From: Sorex araneus
Lineage: Eukaryota; Chordata; Mammalia; Eulipotyphla; Soricidae
Direction of reading: 5' to 3'
DNA length: 64,000 nt
Assembly: GCF_027595985.1 (NCBI RefSeq)
Contig: NC_073305.1
Location: forward strand, 151,840,423 to 151,904,422
In this document: in pieces, positions 33,618-45,510 of the stretch
Layout: each line of letters opens with the position of its first letter
Position numbering within the stretch: position 1 is the first letter of the stretch
Notes under the pieces: generated by a model
Told to the model about the DNA's origin: nothing
Database searches by the model: none
What the model saw: only the letters and a program-made list of their open reading frames with translations
Position numbers and translations under genes: made by a program

Positions 33618-33793
33618 TTGGGGTTTTTTTTTTTGGGGGGGCACACCTACCTGTGCTCAGGGTTTACTCCCAACTCTGTGCTTAGGGGTTACTCTGGTGA
33701 GGCTTGGGGGAGCATGTGTATGTCAGGGATAGAACCCACGTTGACCAATTTGCAAGGCAAGCTCCCTACCCATGGTACTATTGCTTCAGCCCT
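33618..33793 (-). mobile_element. SOR-type SINE (type I), old, inside the NCOA7 3' UTR
   Basis: gcacacctacctgtgctcagg, ctctgtgcttaggggttact and a head ending ctattgcttcagccc, antisense to NCOA7. Confidence 0.82.
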
Positions 33794-34681
33794 ATTTCTG
33801 GTATTTTATATATTATTTTTTAAAATCAAATTAGCCATTTATTTTGTTTTCTATACTCTTCTGTTTGATATAAAAAAAGTAATGCAAATAAAAGCATTAA
33901 TTTCACTATGGAAATAAGAAAACCTGTTCTTTAATATTGATTCATTTTCACATAAATAAACTCTTAATAGTAATTAAATCTCCTTTCAAATCTCACCAGT
34001 GTTACTGATTACTAGACTTTTTTGAAAGCCAAAGACTGCTAATGGAAAAAATGTCCAGTAATTGCCAAAGCTGAGAAGTGGTCTGTCATAAGTTACATCT
34101 TCAGTGATCTTTATTAGGAAAAGATTAATAACAAATAATATTTATATACCTGTATTAAAAATGTTTCTTATAGTGATAGTATTAAGCTGGCAGAATATTT
34201 TCTTTAGCTTATTCTCTTATTTTAGACTATTTTAAAAAGTGAACAAACCAATTTCCATGTGGCTTCCTGTCAGATCAGTAATTATTTTATTACATTTACA
34301 TTCCCTGCAAATTTTAATGCTATAAAATTGTGAATAGCCTGGGTGTGGTTTCACCCAAGTTCTCCTATATCAGCTATTAACATTTGGTGGTTTCACCTTA
34401 AAATCTGCTTGTTAAATAATGTGTTAGTGTGAGATATAAGGAATGTCTCATTATGGTCATGTTTACTATTTGTACCATTTGCAACCATATGCTATTAACA
34501 AAGACAAAGACCATTTGCATATAGCTCACTCTTACCTAGTTTAGCTCATAATATTATACTTGTGAGAGCATACCCAAATGTTGTGTTCTCTATTTAAAAT
34601 AGTATTGTCCAATCAGAAATGTGTGGATATCCTTCATTTATGGATACTAAGTATGTAATGCAGTGCTATCCCAATATTTTC

Positions 34682-34687
34682 AATAAA
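34682..34687 (+). terminator. NCOA7: Candidate distal poly(A) signal of NCOA7
   Basis: AATAAA followed within about 45 bases by a T-rich and GT-rich stretch (ttcttttcctgagggtttgttc). Choice among the five AATAAA sites is by position only. Confidence 0.4.
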
Positions 34688-34710
34688 GGAATTTATGCAC
34701 TCTGAATTTC

Positions 34711-36089
34711 TTTTCCTGAGGGTTTGTTCAACAGTTATTTGTTGGATGCTAGAGTTTTTGCTTTGTGTGAGAGGGTGATGAAATATCCACGACTAAGGTC
34801 GGTGTTCATGTTTTCAGTGACACTGGAAATTCCCTTTTGCCACCCTCTTATTCTCTCACCAGTTCAAGACAACTGCTCCTATTATAGTTTTTGGAGTCAA
34901 CTTTTGGCTTTAGAACTTCATCTATTCTTAATCCTTCTATCCTTCTTTTCTACCTCCTCCTTTTTGTTTCTCTTTCTTGATCTATTTCCAAATGTCCACA
35001 ATAGAAACCTTACCCTATGATCAGTTTTCTTTGGCATCCTCTTCTCTCCTAATCCCCAAAGATTAAGACTTCAACAGTCTTCATTTCTTTTCAATTCCTC
35101 AGTTCATAAGTCTACATCAAAGAACTAATATGGAAGGGACAAGCACATAACTTTTCCAGACTGTTGAAAATTATTTAACAATATCCCCAAGCTATAAGCC
35201 ATAAGGGACACTCTGAACTAGGTACAGAAGTATTATTTTCATTATACATCCCTTCCCATGATTCTGTGTGGGTTTTTGGAGAATGGGGGGTGAGGTGGGG
35301 GGAGATAGGGCAACAGGAATAGAACCCAAAGGCTCATCCTTGCAAAGCATATGCTCTATGGCCACCCTAAAATAACAGCATCTTTCTTGATGATGTTGTT
35401 TAAAATCTTAGAGACACCAATACAACATTAATAAAAGAATTACAATTGACCTTCAGCAGCACATTGCAGTTGGGGTGCCAATATCTGTGCAGTCTAAATA
35501 TCTGTTCTAAAATCCTTGTACAGTTTGTAGTCTGCCTCCAAGATATGCATATTCCACAGCAGGAGGTTCAATCCAAAGCTGATTGAATATGTATATGATG
35601 TTTGAACACAAATTCAAGTTGTTCAAATATCAAATGTATTTTGTAGAAAGGCATCAAAAAAAAATCTTAGGGAAGCAAATACTAGCTAGGACCCTCTTAA
35701 TGATTCTTACCCTACTTTCACTAATACAGTTCAAAGCTAAAGGAAATTTCAGAAATTCTAGATCAGTTATACTTCCCCCTCTACACATATCAGAAGTGTC
35801 TTTAACCACTTCCCTCTGCTCCAAATTAGGTCACACAAATATTCCTTCTTCAAGGGAAACCCTACCTCAGCACACCACATTCTGTTTCTATCTTCTTGCC
35901 TATAATTATATTCATACTGATCCCCTTAATACTCTGTCTTTTCTGAATAATTTTACTTCATAATTCACATAAGAAAAATGAGACCATACTGCCTTCCCTT
36001 CTTCAAATATATAGTGGCTGAAATTAAAAGTAAACTGGGCCTCCTTGGTGTAGTTATTCAGACAACCAAATAGTGCTTCTTTGTTTTGG
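34711..36089. other. Intergenic, no gene seen
   Basis: Open frames near 34724-35020 and 35583-35963 have no recognised product. A diverged SINE-like patch may lie at 35265-35368. Confidence 0.45.
35448..35540. mobile_element. Possible old Tigger-like DNA transposon end
   Basis: ttgaccttcagcagcacattg, then ggggtgccaatatctgtgcag, resembles the terminus of an ancient mammalian mariner/Tigger-type element. The match is from memory and weak. Confidence 0.35.
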
Positions 36090-36273
36090 GGTTTGGTTGG
36101 TCTGGTTTGGTTTGGGGGCTATATCTGTCTGTGCTCAGGGCTGACTCCTGGCTCTGTGCTCAGTGGTCATCCCTGGTGGGCTCAGGGGACTATATAGGAA
36201 GCTTGGGATCGAAACTGGGCTGGCTGCATGGAAAACAAGTGCCCTATCTGCTATACTATTACTCTGATTCCTC
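36090..36273 (-). mobile_element. SOR-type SINE (type I), old
   Basis: gggctgactcctggctctgtg, caggggactatataggaagc and a decayed head. Confidence 0.82.
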
Positions 36274-36565
36274 AAATGGTGCTTATTGGTAGAATATTTG
36301 GGAAATTATTATTTTTGAAAAAATAAGAATTATATATGAAAAAAGAAGAAGAAAACTTTATTTTCTAAGTATGCCACCCATAGAAATTCAACTTTCTATG
36401 ATGGTGGAAATGTCCTGTGAATATGTTCTGTCCTTTACGATAGCCACTAAACTACTATACTAGTGTTGAACACTGAAAATGTGACGGGTGATTGTGAGCA
36501 ACTGAATTCTTTAAAAACTTAGTTTAGCCACTAATGACCAGTAACTGCCATATTAAATAGTGTAT

Positions 36566-36800
36566 CTGATAGCACAGCAGTTAAGGCATTTGCCTTGCTC
36601 GGACCGACCTGGGTCCGATTCCTTCGTCCCTCTCATAGAGCGCCGAAAGCTACCGAGAGTATCTTGCCCGAACGGCGGAGCCTGGCAAGCTACCAGTGGT
36701 GTACTCCAAGGCCAAAAACAGTAACAACAAGTCTCACAATGGAGACATTACTGGTGCCCGCTCAAGCATATCAATGAGCAATGGGATGACAGTGACAGTA
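36566..36800 (+). mobile_element. Type II SINE
   Basis: Head gatagcacagcagttaagg and ggtccgattccttcg; body ggcaagctaccagtgg, gtctcacaatggagacatta and caatgggatgacagtgac. Confidence 0.9.
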
Positions 36801-38217
36801 ATCTGCAAATCACAAGATTTGGCATAACCAAATAATTTTTATTTGCATTGAACTTAGTTCATTCCCTCACACCATGCCCACTCCTGCAAAAAAAAGAAAA
36901 AAAAGAAAAAGAAAAAAGACATTTCCCTCTAAGTACCTTGAATTGTTCCTGCTACTAGGGATCTTCACACAGTGTGGCACTACCTAAGGCAATAGTGATT
37001 CACTGTTTTGGTAGTAGAACAAAGTGATTAAAGAGATGAGTTCTACTAATCTTTTCATACTGAATATTTGGATCTCTCTTAGAATTAACCAATTCCCACC
37101 TCAATTAAGGGTAACAAAAATCTCTCCCTGTGGCCATGAAATTTCTTCTATAAAGATGTTCTGCCATAGCATTTTTGTTATTGTTATTCCAATATTGTCC
37201 ATTCTACTGCTTGTGGGAGCCATGTGGGATGCCTTATCCTTCTTGAGGCAGCCAGTATAATGGAGTGCAGAAAGAAAGACAATTTGATTCCTTACACAGA
37301 ATTGTGCATCCAGTCTCAGAACCATCAAGAAATAAAGGAACCATCTAGCAGGGTTCAGGAATTTCTATTCACTGAACAACAATCCTCGCAAAGTATGCTG
37401 GTTGTGATATCTATTAGCCACATGCATGCCCAGAGAATCTACCCTATTGTAGAGGGTTTTCAATACCAACCTTGTAAATAAAGAGTATCAAAATTCATTA
37501 AAGCAGAAACCATTCGATAATCTTAGTGATCTATTTACTATCAATGGGGTCTATCATTTATCAACCACTTAAACACAGGGTTACAGAAAGAAAACCTGAT
37601 CTCACTTAAATAACCCTTAGAGAAAATACTGGAAAAGAAACACTTTTCAGTTCAAGAAGCTTGGGTGATAAGTCATGTCTTCTCATGTCTCAGCACTAAT
37701 CCATCTTCCTCACCTTTACATACCTTTACAGTGTTTTCAAAAAAACACTGGAAGGAAGCCAATCATTTCAGCCTTCAATTCTTATAGCAGTACTTGGCTT
37801 AACCTCAATCTCCGCTGGCTGATCCATCAGTGTGGATCAGCCACATCTCACATAATACCCAACTAAAATAAACTCTTTGATATTTGAAGACTCAAATAAG
37901 CAAATGGGAAAATTGAGGTATTGTGTCAACCTTGAAAACTGTTGAAAATGTTTTATTATTAATACATACTCATCAAGGCTTACTCTTATTTTCTTGTCAC
38001 ATCTTGTATTCCTATTAGGTCTGCCAAAGGATCAGAAATGTGGATAGGTTTGGCCCAAGGCATTAATATGTGTTCCCTGTTCTACCTGGAATACACAAAC
38101 ACATACACACACACACACACAGTCACTTTTAGCAACTCATATAATTTAGTCTCCCAGGAAAAACTCAAAAATTTGTAAAGACTTAAGAAGACAGAAAAAG
38201 AAAAACATTGTGGTAAA
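36801..38217. other. Intergenic, no gene seen
   Basis: It includes an A-rich run (36889-36917), an 11-bp inverted repeat at 37816-37843 (arms tggctgatcca / tggatcagcca) and a short (CA)n run at 38100-38120. No exon was recognised. Confidence 0.45.
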
Positions 38218-38420
38218 GACATAGATTCTCTGGAGTCAGACATCCTGGGTTTGAATCTCAGTTCTGGAGCTGTCTAGCTGTGCTACCTTGGTTAAGTAAC
38301 TTAATCTCTACATGCTTGCTTTCCTTTTGCTACAATGTGGGAATAATAATAATAACCACCGGGTGATCTAATGCTGATTAAGGCACTTAAAATTTTCCTT
38401 TGCATAAAGAAAGTGCTTTT
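38218..38420 (+). mobile_element. MIR element
   Basis: tctggagtcagacatcctgg, gtttgaatctcagttctg, ctagctgtgctaccttggtt and aataataataataacc follow the MIR core order. This is an ancient tRNA-derived SINE shared by mammals. Confidence 0.85.
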
Positions 38421-38431
38421 AAGTTTAGGAT

Positions 38432-38607
38432 TTATTTTTTTTACTTTTTGGGTCACACCTGGCAATGCACAGGGGTTATTCCTGGCTCTGCACTCAGGAA
38501 TTACTCCTGGAGGTGCTCAGGGGAACATATGGGATGCTGGGAATCAAACCCAGGTTGGCCGAGTGCAAGGCAAACACCCTACCCGCTGTGCTATCACTCC
38601 AACCCCT
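38432..38607 (-). mobile_element. SOR-type SINE (type I)
   Basis: Complete reverse-complement copy from ctttttgggtcacacctgg to ctatcactccaacccc. Confidence 0.93.
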
Positions 38608-38883
38608 ACTAACTTTAGTTTTAAAAAATGATAAATTCCTCCTTTGAAGTGAGGAATCAACTAATGATTTGATAGTTCAAAGGAAATTTCATCCTCTAAA
38701 TTACTAACTTATTTACATATGAAAACAGTTTTCAAACATCTTACATTGAAGTGGCTCTGTTGCCATTAAAGAATTTTAAACTGATTTTTTCTTTCACTTT
38801 TAAAATTGTAAAATAATAGGTTTAATGTGGAATCAACTTGAAAAGTTACCTACTGAATGCTTATCGTAGCATCTATACTGTAG

Positions 38884-38886
<3 letters not shown>

Positions 38887-38925
<39 letters not shown>
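38887..38925. repeat. (AT)n microsatellite
   Basis: About 19 AT units. Confidence 0.95.
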
Positions 38926-38929
<4 letters not shown>

Positions 38930-38945
38930 GATGAGGGATTAATTG

Positions 38946-39118
38946 GAAGCTGGGGAGATAGTTCAATGGGTTAAAGAGATTCTTGCATGCAGAAGTCCTG
39001 GGCTCAATCCTAGCACTGCATGGTCCCCATACACTCCTGGAAAAAACTCTAAACACTGAACCAGGAGTAACCAACAAGCACTGATGAGTATTCCCCCAAA
39101 CATAAATCAAAATAAATG
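38946..39118 (+). mobile_element. SOR-type SINE (type I), old
   Basis: gctggggagatagttcaatgg, gcatgcagaagtcctgggc, and an A-rich tail near 39105. Confidence 0.78.
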
Positions 39119-39121
39119 ATT

Positions 39122-39300
39122 GAGTAAAGAATATGTGGTATATACCCAATATGGAATACCATTCAGCAAAGAAAAAATATAGCATTTTGCCATTTGCAAC
39201 AAAATGTGAAGTAGTCAGAAGGAGAAAGATAAATATTGGACGATTTCATTTATATGTGTGGACGGATGGTAGTCTTTTTTAAAAAAATAAAAAGTAAAAG
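39122..39300 (+). mobile_element. L1 fragment, old
   Basis: gaatatgtggtatatacccaa, tggaataccattcagc and gccatttgcaacaaaatgtg are the conserved end of mammalian L1 ORF2, followed by catttatatgtgtgg. Confidence 0.75.
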
Positions 39301-39676
39301 AAGAAAAGAAAAAACTTATATTTAACTGATATCATCTAGTTATTTAAACATCAACATCTCCTAGTTCTCACTTTCTGCTTGGCCACCATAAGCACCATGA
39401 TATACAGTCTGCTGCTCTAGGAAGACTCTTCTTAATGGCAGGAAGTTTCTCTATGGCTAACCTTGTTCTATTCTTCTTGAGATCATCAGTGCTTGGCAGG
39501 CTACCTTATTTGATTAATGCTTATAAATATAATAGAACAGCATAATCAAAATCAAGAACTCTGGAGAATTTATTGGATTTGTCCATTTTTCATAGTTAAT
39601 TGGTCTAGCTGGAACCAAACAGGTCTTTATATTCTTGGTTATCCTTCCCTCCCCTTCTATATCAAGGCTTCATTTG
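39301..39676. other. Intergenic, no feature seen
   Basis: No recognised repeat or exon. Confidence 0.4.
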
Positions 39677-39840
39677 GAGGAGGAGATGGGGGGAATAGGA
39701 CCACATCCAGCAGTGTCTAGGTCATACTCTTGACTCTGAGCTCAGGGATCACTCCTGGCAGTGCTCAAAAGACCATGTATAGCGCTGGGGATCAAACCAG
39801 GGTCAACTGTGTGCAAGGCACAGACTATCTCTCCAGCCCA
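39677..39840 (-). mobile_element. SOR-type SINE (type I), old
   Basis: gggatcactcctggcagtgc and a head ending tatctctccagccca. Confidence 0.8.
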
Positions 39841-39904
39841 GTTGAGAAGCAAGGCTTCTTAATACTTTTTGTCCTTTCTGACCCCTTTTTCTCTGGATAA
39901 TGTT

Positions 39905-40063
39905 TTCATGGGAAAGGGCATGCGCAGCAGTACTTGGTAGGCTACTCCTGGCTCTGGTGCTAGGGGGTCACTTTCAGCTGTGCTCGACAGACCATGTGGT
40001 ACAAGGGACCAAATTTGGATCTTCCACAAGCAAATCATGCACTTAACCCACTCTCTCTGGTCT
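39905..40063 (-). mobile_element. SOR-type SINE (type I), old
   Basis: ggctactcctggctctggtgc and a decayed head ending ctctctggtctc. Confidence 0.65.
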
Positions 40064-40939
40064 CATCTGAAAATATTTAAAAGAATCCTGGTATGGTATA
40101 TATTTATATGAAATAGGCATTCAAAACCAGACATTTGCTAATAGTAAATCATAAATTTATCTTAAACATTTTTTTGTAAATCCCATCATTATGTGATCCA
40201 GTGTATGGTTGTGTCCCCAACTCCCTTTAAAGAAGTTATGTTGTGTACAGTGCTCAGTCGCAAAATTATAGTAGTGATTCAGGAGGAGCAATGGAAAAGT
40301 TGTGTTTACATGCACCCATCATCACAGCAAATCTTTGCCAAAACTTGTATTCTCACAGAAATAGACCAAACCCCAACGATGAAAACTTCCATAGCAGGGA
40401 TAAAAAAAGAATGTACCAGGTGGACTGGAAAGAATGAAATCATGACCAAGAATGAGATCTCACCTTAGCACAACAAACTGAAAGTGTGAAAATATTTCTG
40501 ATGTATAGAATTTTATGCTGGGGAGCAGAGATTCTTGTACTCTTATCATACACCCTAATCTACTACCCAATACTTACAACACTAGAACAGGAGGCAAGAA
40601 ACTATGGGGTATAAATAGGGGTGCAAGTCACTTGCTGTCACGTTCTTGGTGAAGCACTTGCAACATGGATGACAACAGTGCCGGTGGGCATGACACAAAA
40701 TTTCACTCTCCATAGGAACAGACCCTGAGGACAAACTCATGAGAGCTTCACACACTGTAGCCAATGCCTGAGCCGACCAAGGGCAGAAAGATCATAATCA
40801 AGCTTTCTCATGGAAGACAAACAGATCTGTACAGCCTCCCACACTCACCCCTTGCCATTCCATAGATAACTGCTAGCAAGCAAGTCCCATCTTGTTGCTA
40901 GAAAGCATTCTTCGGACATCTCAAAGTCGGAGAGCACCA
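40064..40939. other. Intergenic, no gene assigned
   Basis: Two overlapping open frames (40193-40468 and 40243-40437) have no recognised product. A tataaatagggg promoter-like motif at about 40609-40621 has no visible gene behind it; an old LTR is possible. Confidence 0.35.
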
Positions 40940-41123
40940 GGCTGGAGAGATAGCACAGCGGGTAGGGCGTTTGCCTTGCACGCGGCCGACCCAGGTTCAA
41001 ATCCCAGCATCCCATATGGTCCCCTGAGCACGGCCAGGGGTAATTCCTGAGTGCAGAGCCAGGAGTAACCCCTGTGCATCGCCAGGTGTGACCCAAAAAG
41101 CAAAAAAAAAAAAAAAAAAAAGA
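40940..41123 (+). mobile_element. SOR-type SINE (type I) with perfect target-site duplication
   Basis: Near-consensus copy with a 20-bp pure A run. The 17-bp duplication aaagtcggagagcacca at 40923-40939 and 41124-41140 is perfect. Confidence 0.96.
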
Positions 41124-41140
41124 AAAGTCGGAGAGCACCA

Positions 41141-41930
41141 AAACATGCTGCCTCCCTTGCTGACTCCGGATCATCGGGCACTGCACACTTGATGACCAGC
41201 TGGAAGTGGGGCCCAAGCCTCCTCCAACACATGTCTCCTCATGTGTTGCCAGCTACTACCAGATCTCAGGGAGTCTGATGACTGCTGGTTACTGGCACTT
41301 TAAAATCCTTATCACTGCATCGGTCCTCTCAAGCACAGGTTCCCATTCCTACCCAGATTTTCACGGAGCACTGAACATAATGAGAAGTCATAGGAAGCCT
41401 CCACATAACGGATCAAGACAACAGCCTGTGGGCTAATATGGGACTCAGAAGTAAACCACATAAGAAACCTATTATATAAAGCATTTGATTTATGAAAGTG
41501 AAAGACAACAACCTGGAAAAAAATTCTGTCCTAATACCATAGAGCTATGTCAGCTGCCTGCAGAGACCAAAAAGCAATTGTCCTGAAGATGCTAAATTGA
41601 AAAATCTATGAAAAAGGACACATAATAGAACTGGGGGCGGGGGGGAGGGGTGGTTGCAGGAGTCGGAAGAAAAACAAGAGAACTAAAGACACAAGTAGCT
41701 GACTACCAAATAATAACACTACCAAATAAACACAATAGAGGGGTTCACTCGCAGATTGGAAGAAGCCAAAAGTTAAGTCAGTAGTAAATATAAGTAGTAG
41801 AAACCATGCCAAAATTTACCAGTAGAAGGAATATTTGTTTTTAAGAAGCATAAGCATTATAAGGGACAGCATCAAGAACATTTGTATTACAGGTGTTTCT
41901 AGAAGGTAGAGAGAGGGAGACGGGGGTGAG
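41141..41930. other. Intergenic, no gene seen
   Basis: No recognised exon. There is a short G-rich run at 41633-41652. Confidence 0.4.

Positions 41931-41931
<1 letters not shown>

Positions 41932-41978
<47 letters not shown>
41932..41978. repeat. (GA)n microsatellite
   Basis: About 20 GA units following a gggga-rich lead. Confidence 0.95.
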
Positions 41979-41980
<2 letters not shown>

Positions 41981-42010
41981 TAGAATTCTTATTTAAAGAA
42001 TTATAGCTGA

Positions 42011-42172
42011 GTTTTGGGGAGATAGTACAGTGAGTAGGGTGTTTGCCTTGCATTCGTCAGACTGAGGATTGATCTCCAGCACCCCATATGATTGCTCAAG
42101 AGTAATTTCTTAGTGCAGAGCCAGGAATAACCCTTGAGCACCACCAGATGTGGGAGTCCCCTAACCCCACCA
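42011..42172 (+). mobile_element. SOR-type SINE (type I), old
   Basis: ttggggagatagtacagtg, gtttgccttgcattcg, accccatatgattgctcaag. Confidence 0.85.
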
Positions 42173-42255
42173 AAAGAAAGGAAGAAAGAGGAGAAGAAAG
42201 AAGAAGAAGGATAAGGATAAGAAGGAGAAGGAGAAGAAAAGAAAGAAGAAGAAAT
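42173..42255. repeat. Purine-rich (GAA/AAGG)n tract
   Basis: Tail of the preceding SINE expanded into GAA, GGA and AAGG motifs. Confidence 0.85.
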
Positions 42256-42587
42256 AGCTGAGAACTTATCCAAGTTGAGAAAGAAATTAAACACCCAGGT
42301 ATGGCAGGTTTGGGTGTTTCCCTGTTAGTATTTCATTTAATCATTGTTGTCATAGTAAATATTTGATAACATTTTACTCAAACCAAACTGTGGCTCAAAT
42401 CGAAATTGGCCTATAGTGATTTTCTTTTGAAAATAGGTCATGTTATATTCTTAGATACTTGATATATCATATTCTGAGCCTCTGAATTTTAATTTATTCT
42501 TGTGGAGTCGGGATAGAATAGGAAGTTAGAGATTCCCTGATTTTTCAGTGGTGACATTTTAGTGTTCTCCTTAAAAATGTTATTTTA

Positions 42588-42753
42588 GGGGCTGAAGTGA
42601 TAGCATAGTGGGTAGGGCGTTTGCCTTGCACGCAGCCGACCCGGGTTCAAATCCCAGCATCCCATATGGTCCCCTGAGCACCGCCAGGAGTAATTCCTGA
42701 GTGCAGAGGCAGGAGTAACTCCTGTGTATCGCCGGGTGTGACCCAAAAAGAAA
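42588..42753 (+). mobile_element. SOR-type SINE (type I) with target-site duplication
   Basis: Near-consensus copy. The perfect 15-bp duplication aaaaatgttatttta is at 42573-42587 and 42754-42768. Confidence 0.95.
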
Positions 42754-43022
42754 AAAAATGTTATTTTATTTATTTTTGCAGTAACATCGTTATGCTCTTT
42801 TAGTGCAAGGAAAATAGGAATGACATATCTTAAATTAGATGACGGCTTAGTTCTTTTTTTTTTTGAGAAAATAATGCAAAAAGTAATCCTCTGACATTTA
42901 AAGTTCAAAGATGCTTAGAACATAAAAAATGTTTGTATTATAATTTTAGACTATATTCTTCGATAGCCATACTATTTTCCTAAAAAAAGAAAGTTTTAGG
43001 GCATCTTCCCTGTTCATGATCA

Positions 43023-43195
43023 TTTTTTTTTCTTTTTGGGTCACATCCAGCAATGCACAGGGGTCACTCCTGGCTCATGCACTCAGGAATCACCCCTGGT
43101 GGTGCTCAGGGGACCATATGGGATGCTGGGATTTGAACCCGAATCGGCCGTGTGCAAGGCAAAAGCCCTACCCGCTGTGCTATCACTCCAGCCCC
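43023..43195 (-). mobile_element. SOR-type SINE (type I) with target-site duplication
   Basis: Complete reverse-complement copy. The duplication tgttcatgatca is at 43011-43022 and 43196-43207. Confidence 0.95.
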
Positions 43196-43313
43196 TGTTC
43201 ATGATCAATTTACTGCTTTCATTGACATCCTTAGATCATTTAGATTTTTCCTTCCTGTTTCTGTGATACACTTATTCAATAGTCATTGAACTTCAAAGAC
43301 TGCAGGAGAGCTT

Positions 43314-43520
43314 GGAGGCCAGAGTGATAGTATAGCAGGTTAGGCAGTTGTCTTGCATGCAGCCCACCTGCGTTTGACCCCCAGGTCAAACATATGGTCA
43401 CCTAAGCATATGGTCACCTAAGCACCACCAGGAGTGATTCCTGGGCACAGAGCCAGGAGTAAGTCCTGAGCACTTCTGGGTGTGACCCCAAAACAAAACA
43501 AACAATAACAACAACAAAAA
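43314..43520 (+). mobile_element. SOR-type SINE (type I) with internal duplication
   Basis: Head gccagagtgatagtatagc and gtcttgcatgcagccc. The segment catatggtcacctaag occurs twice in a row near 43389-43421, a local tandem duplication. The tail is rich in AAC units. Confidence 0.88.
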
Positions 43521-43831
43521 ACAAAGACTGCAGGAAAGATAAGAGGAAGATATCATTTTCCATATATAAATTTCTGGAATAACTTTTTTTATGTTTAGCA
43601 CTGTTTTAAAAAAATTTAATCATTACTGCACAACTAGCTTTAGTCATATCAGGTGACTTGAATCCTTACTTTAAAAATCCCAGAAGCAGACTTGCCCTCC
43701 ACGCCCATGTTCTCTCTTGAACATGCATTCCTTCCCACCTCCCTGGATCTAAGTTTCAGTCAATAAATCTATCTTGCCTCACAGGGAAAAAAAAAATCCC
43801 AGTTGCAAGCAGGAGAGAGTATAAGAGGTAA

Positions 43832-43932
43832 GATACATGCTTTGTATGTAGGTGTGGTAGCAGTGACCCTGGCTACCACACCTACATACAAAGCAAATAT
43901 GTATCTTGGCATTATAGATGCCAAGATACATA
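43832..43932. repeat. Two overlapping hairpins (nested inverted repeats)
   Basis: Hairpin 1 has arms 43832-43861 and 43872-43905 with a 10-nt loop; pairing is perfect except for a few extra bases in the right arm. Hairpin 2 has perfect 15-bp arms, 43898-43912 and 43918-43932, with a 5-nt loop (tatag). A SINE-like 3' portion (ctgagcactgccagggatac) follows at about 43970. Confidence 0.93.
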
Positions 43933-44259
43933 CATTTTTATAGATAAAAATCCTGGCATTATAGATGGTCACTGAGCACTGCCAGGGATACTCTTACAGC
44001 CAGGAATAAGTGTGTCCCCAAAGCCCCCAAAATAAACAAAAACGATTTTTTTTTAAAAAATCCAAGAAGCTGGGCTGTGGGTAGAGTATAGGGATTAGGA
44101 CATATACCCTGTTTGATCATTTCGTCCACATGGCCCCCAAGCTAGTGCAGTGTATAGCCCAAGAGCCACGCAGCACTGCTAGGGGTGACCCATGATCCCT
44201 AGCACCCCAGGACCTGAGCAGTGCCACATCGTTGGGCCTTAGCATTGAATCTCTGACTC

Positions 44260-44788
44260 AGTTGACTTAAAATCACTGGAAGCAATACCCCAGTTCCCTC
44301 AGTAGGTTTGGGAGGGAAAACAAAAATCCCCAAACATATTCTGGACTACAAATATCAAAAATTTAGACAAACTTTAATATGAAAATGTAACTTAATAGAT
44401 GTTGTTATATAGTTACTTTTTGTGATAGAAGAATTAGTCTTTCCTTTGATATCTTAGCAGTGTAAGTATGGACAGGCAAATAAATATATATTTCTGGGGG
44501 GGGGTAGGTGGGAAACAGAAATAAACGTGTGTGCTTGTTTGGGGGAGAAAAACTTTCCTTTTCAGGTCTCTTAGTGATCAGCATTCTGAAAAATATAGAT
44601 GGAAGGGCAGTTTCAGATCTTTAAGCTTGTAAGTCACATTCTGTTTGTAAAAATGAAAGCTAGAAATGATTCAGAGGACTGTTTACATAAAGATGAAAGT
44701 ATCCACTAGGTTTGAGCTAAGGTGATAGATTTAAAAAAGATTGCAAAAGCAATGATAAACTAGATTCTCCCCGCCCCCCTCTTAGGTT
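44260..44788. other. Intergenic, no feature seen
   Basis: No exon was recognised. SINE-like fragments before it (44050-44240) are too diverged to delimit. Confidence 0.4.
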
Positions 44789-44945
44789 TTGGGCCACATT
44801 GGGTAGTGCTCAGGGCTTATTCCTGGCTGTGTTCAGGGATTACTCCTGGTGGTCCTTGAAAGACTACATGTGATGCTGGGGATTGAACTGGGGTTGGCTT
44901 CTTGCAAGACAATGCCGTAAGCACTATAAAATCTCTCCAGTTCCA
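44789..44945 (-). mobile_element. SOR-type SINE (type I), old
   Basis: gtagtgctcagggcttattcc, gggattactcctggtgg and a head ending atctctccagttcc. Confidence 0.83.
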
Positions 44946-45019
44946 AAACTAGATTCTTTAATCCTAATTCATTGCATTAGAAAGAAATATTTACCAGCCA
45001 TCCCTCACCCCTCCCACAT

Positions 45020-45022
<3 letters not shown>

Positions 45023-45063
<41 letters not shown>

Positions 45064-45070
45064 ACACACA
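45023..45070. repeat. (CA)n microsatellite
   Basis: About 23 CA units with one interruption (cata). Confidence 0.95.
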
Positions 45071-45223
45071 AAGAAAAACTATTTTTTAAGAATTTTTTTT
45101 ATAAAATAGAAAATCTAGGTAGAGTAGTAGTAAAATATCTGGTACTTTATGAGCATGCAATAAGTGTTAGATTTCTGGAAGGGAGGAGGGTAGGTGGGCA
45201 TCCTGTGACCTACACTTATTATT

Positions 45224-45510
45224 TTTTAATTTTTAATTATTTTATTTAATTTTTAGTTACAAGCTTTCATGTTTGAATTTCAATCATATAATGATCAAAC
45301 ACCCGTCCCTCCACCAGTGTACACTCTCCACCATCATTTCCCCAGTATACACCCCCTTTCCAATCCTCCCTCTGCCTCCATGGCAGACAATTTCCCCCAT
45401 ACTCTCTCTCTACTTTGAGGCATTATGGTTTGCAATACAGATTCTGAGAGGTTTGGTCCTTTATCTACTTTCAGCACACATCTCCCATCCCGAACAATTC
45501 CTCCAACCTA
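45224..45510 (-). mobile_element. L1 3' end, old subfamily
   Basis: Reverse complement of the 3' UTR seen at 4190-4390: acaagctttcatgtttgaa, atgatcaaacacccgtccc, ccatggcagacaatttccc. Confidence 0.85.

Larger units (their letters stand above)
32575..34710 (+). other. NCOA7: NCOA7 3' UTR (end estimated)
   Basis: AT-rich sequence following the stop. AATAAA hexamers occur at 32743, 33138, 33418, 33887 and 34682. I place the end shortly after the last one because the region stays AT-rich up to it. Shorter 3' ends are quite possible. A SINE lies inside. Confidence 0.5.

Noticed and set aside
40193-40468. 91-codon open frame
   Set aside because: No recognised product, and an overlapping alternative frame of similar length indicates chance.
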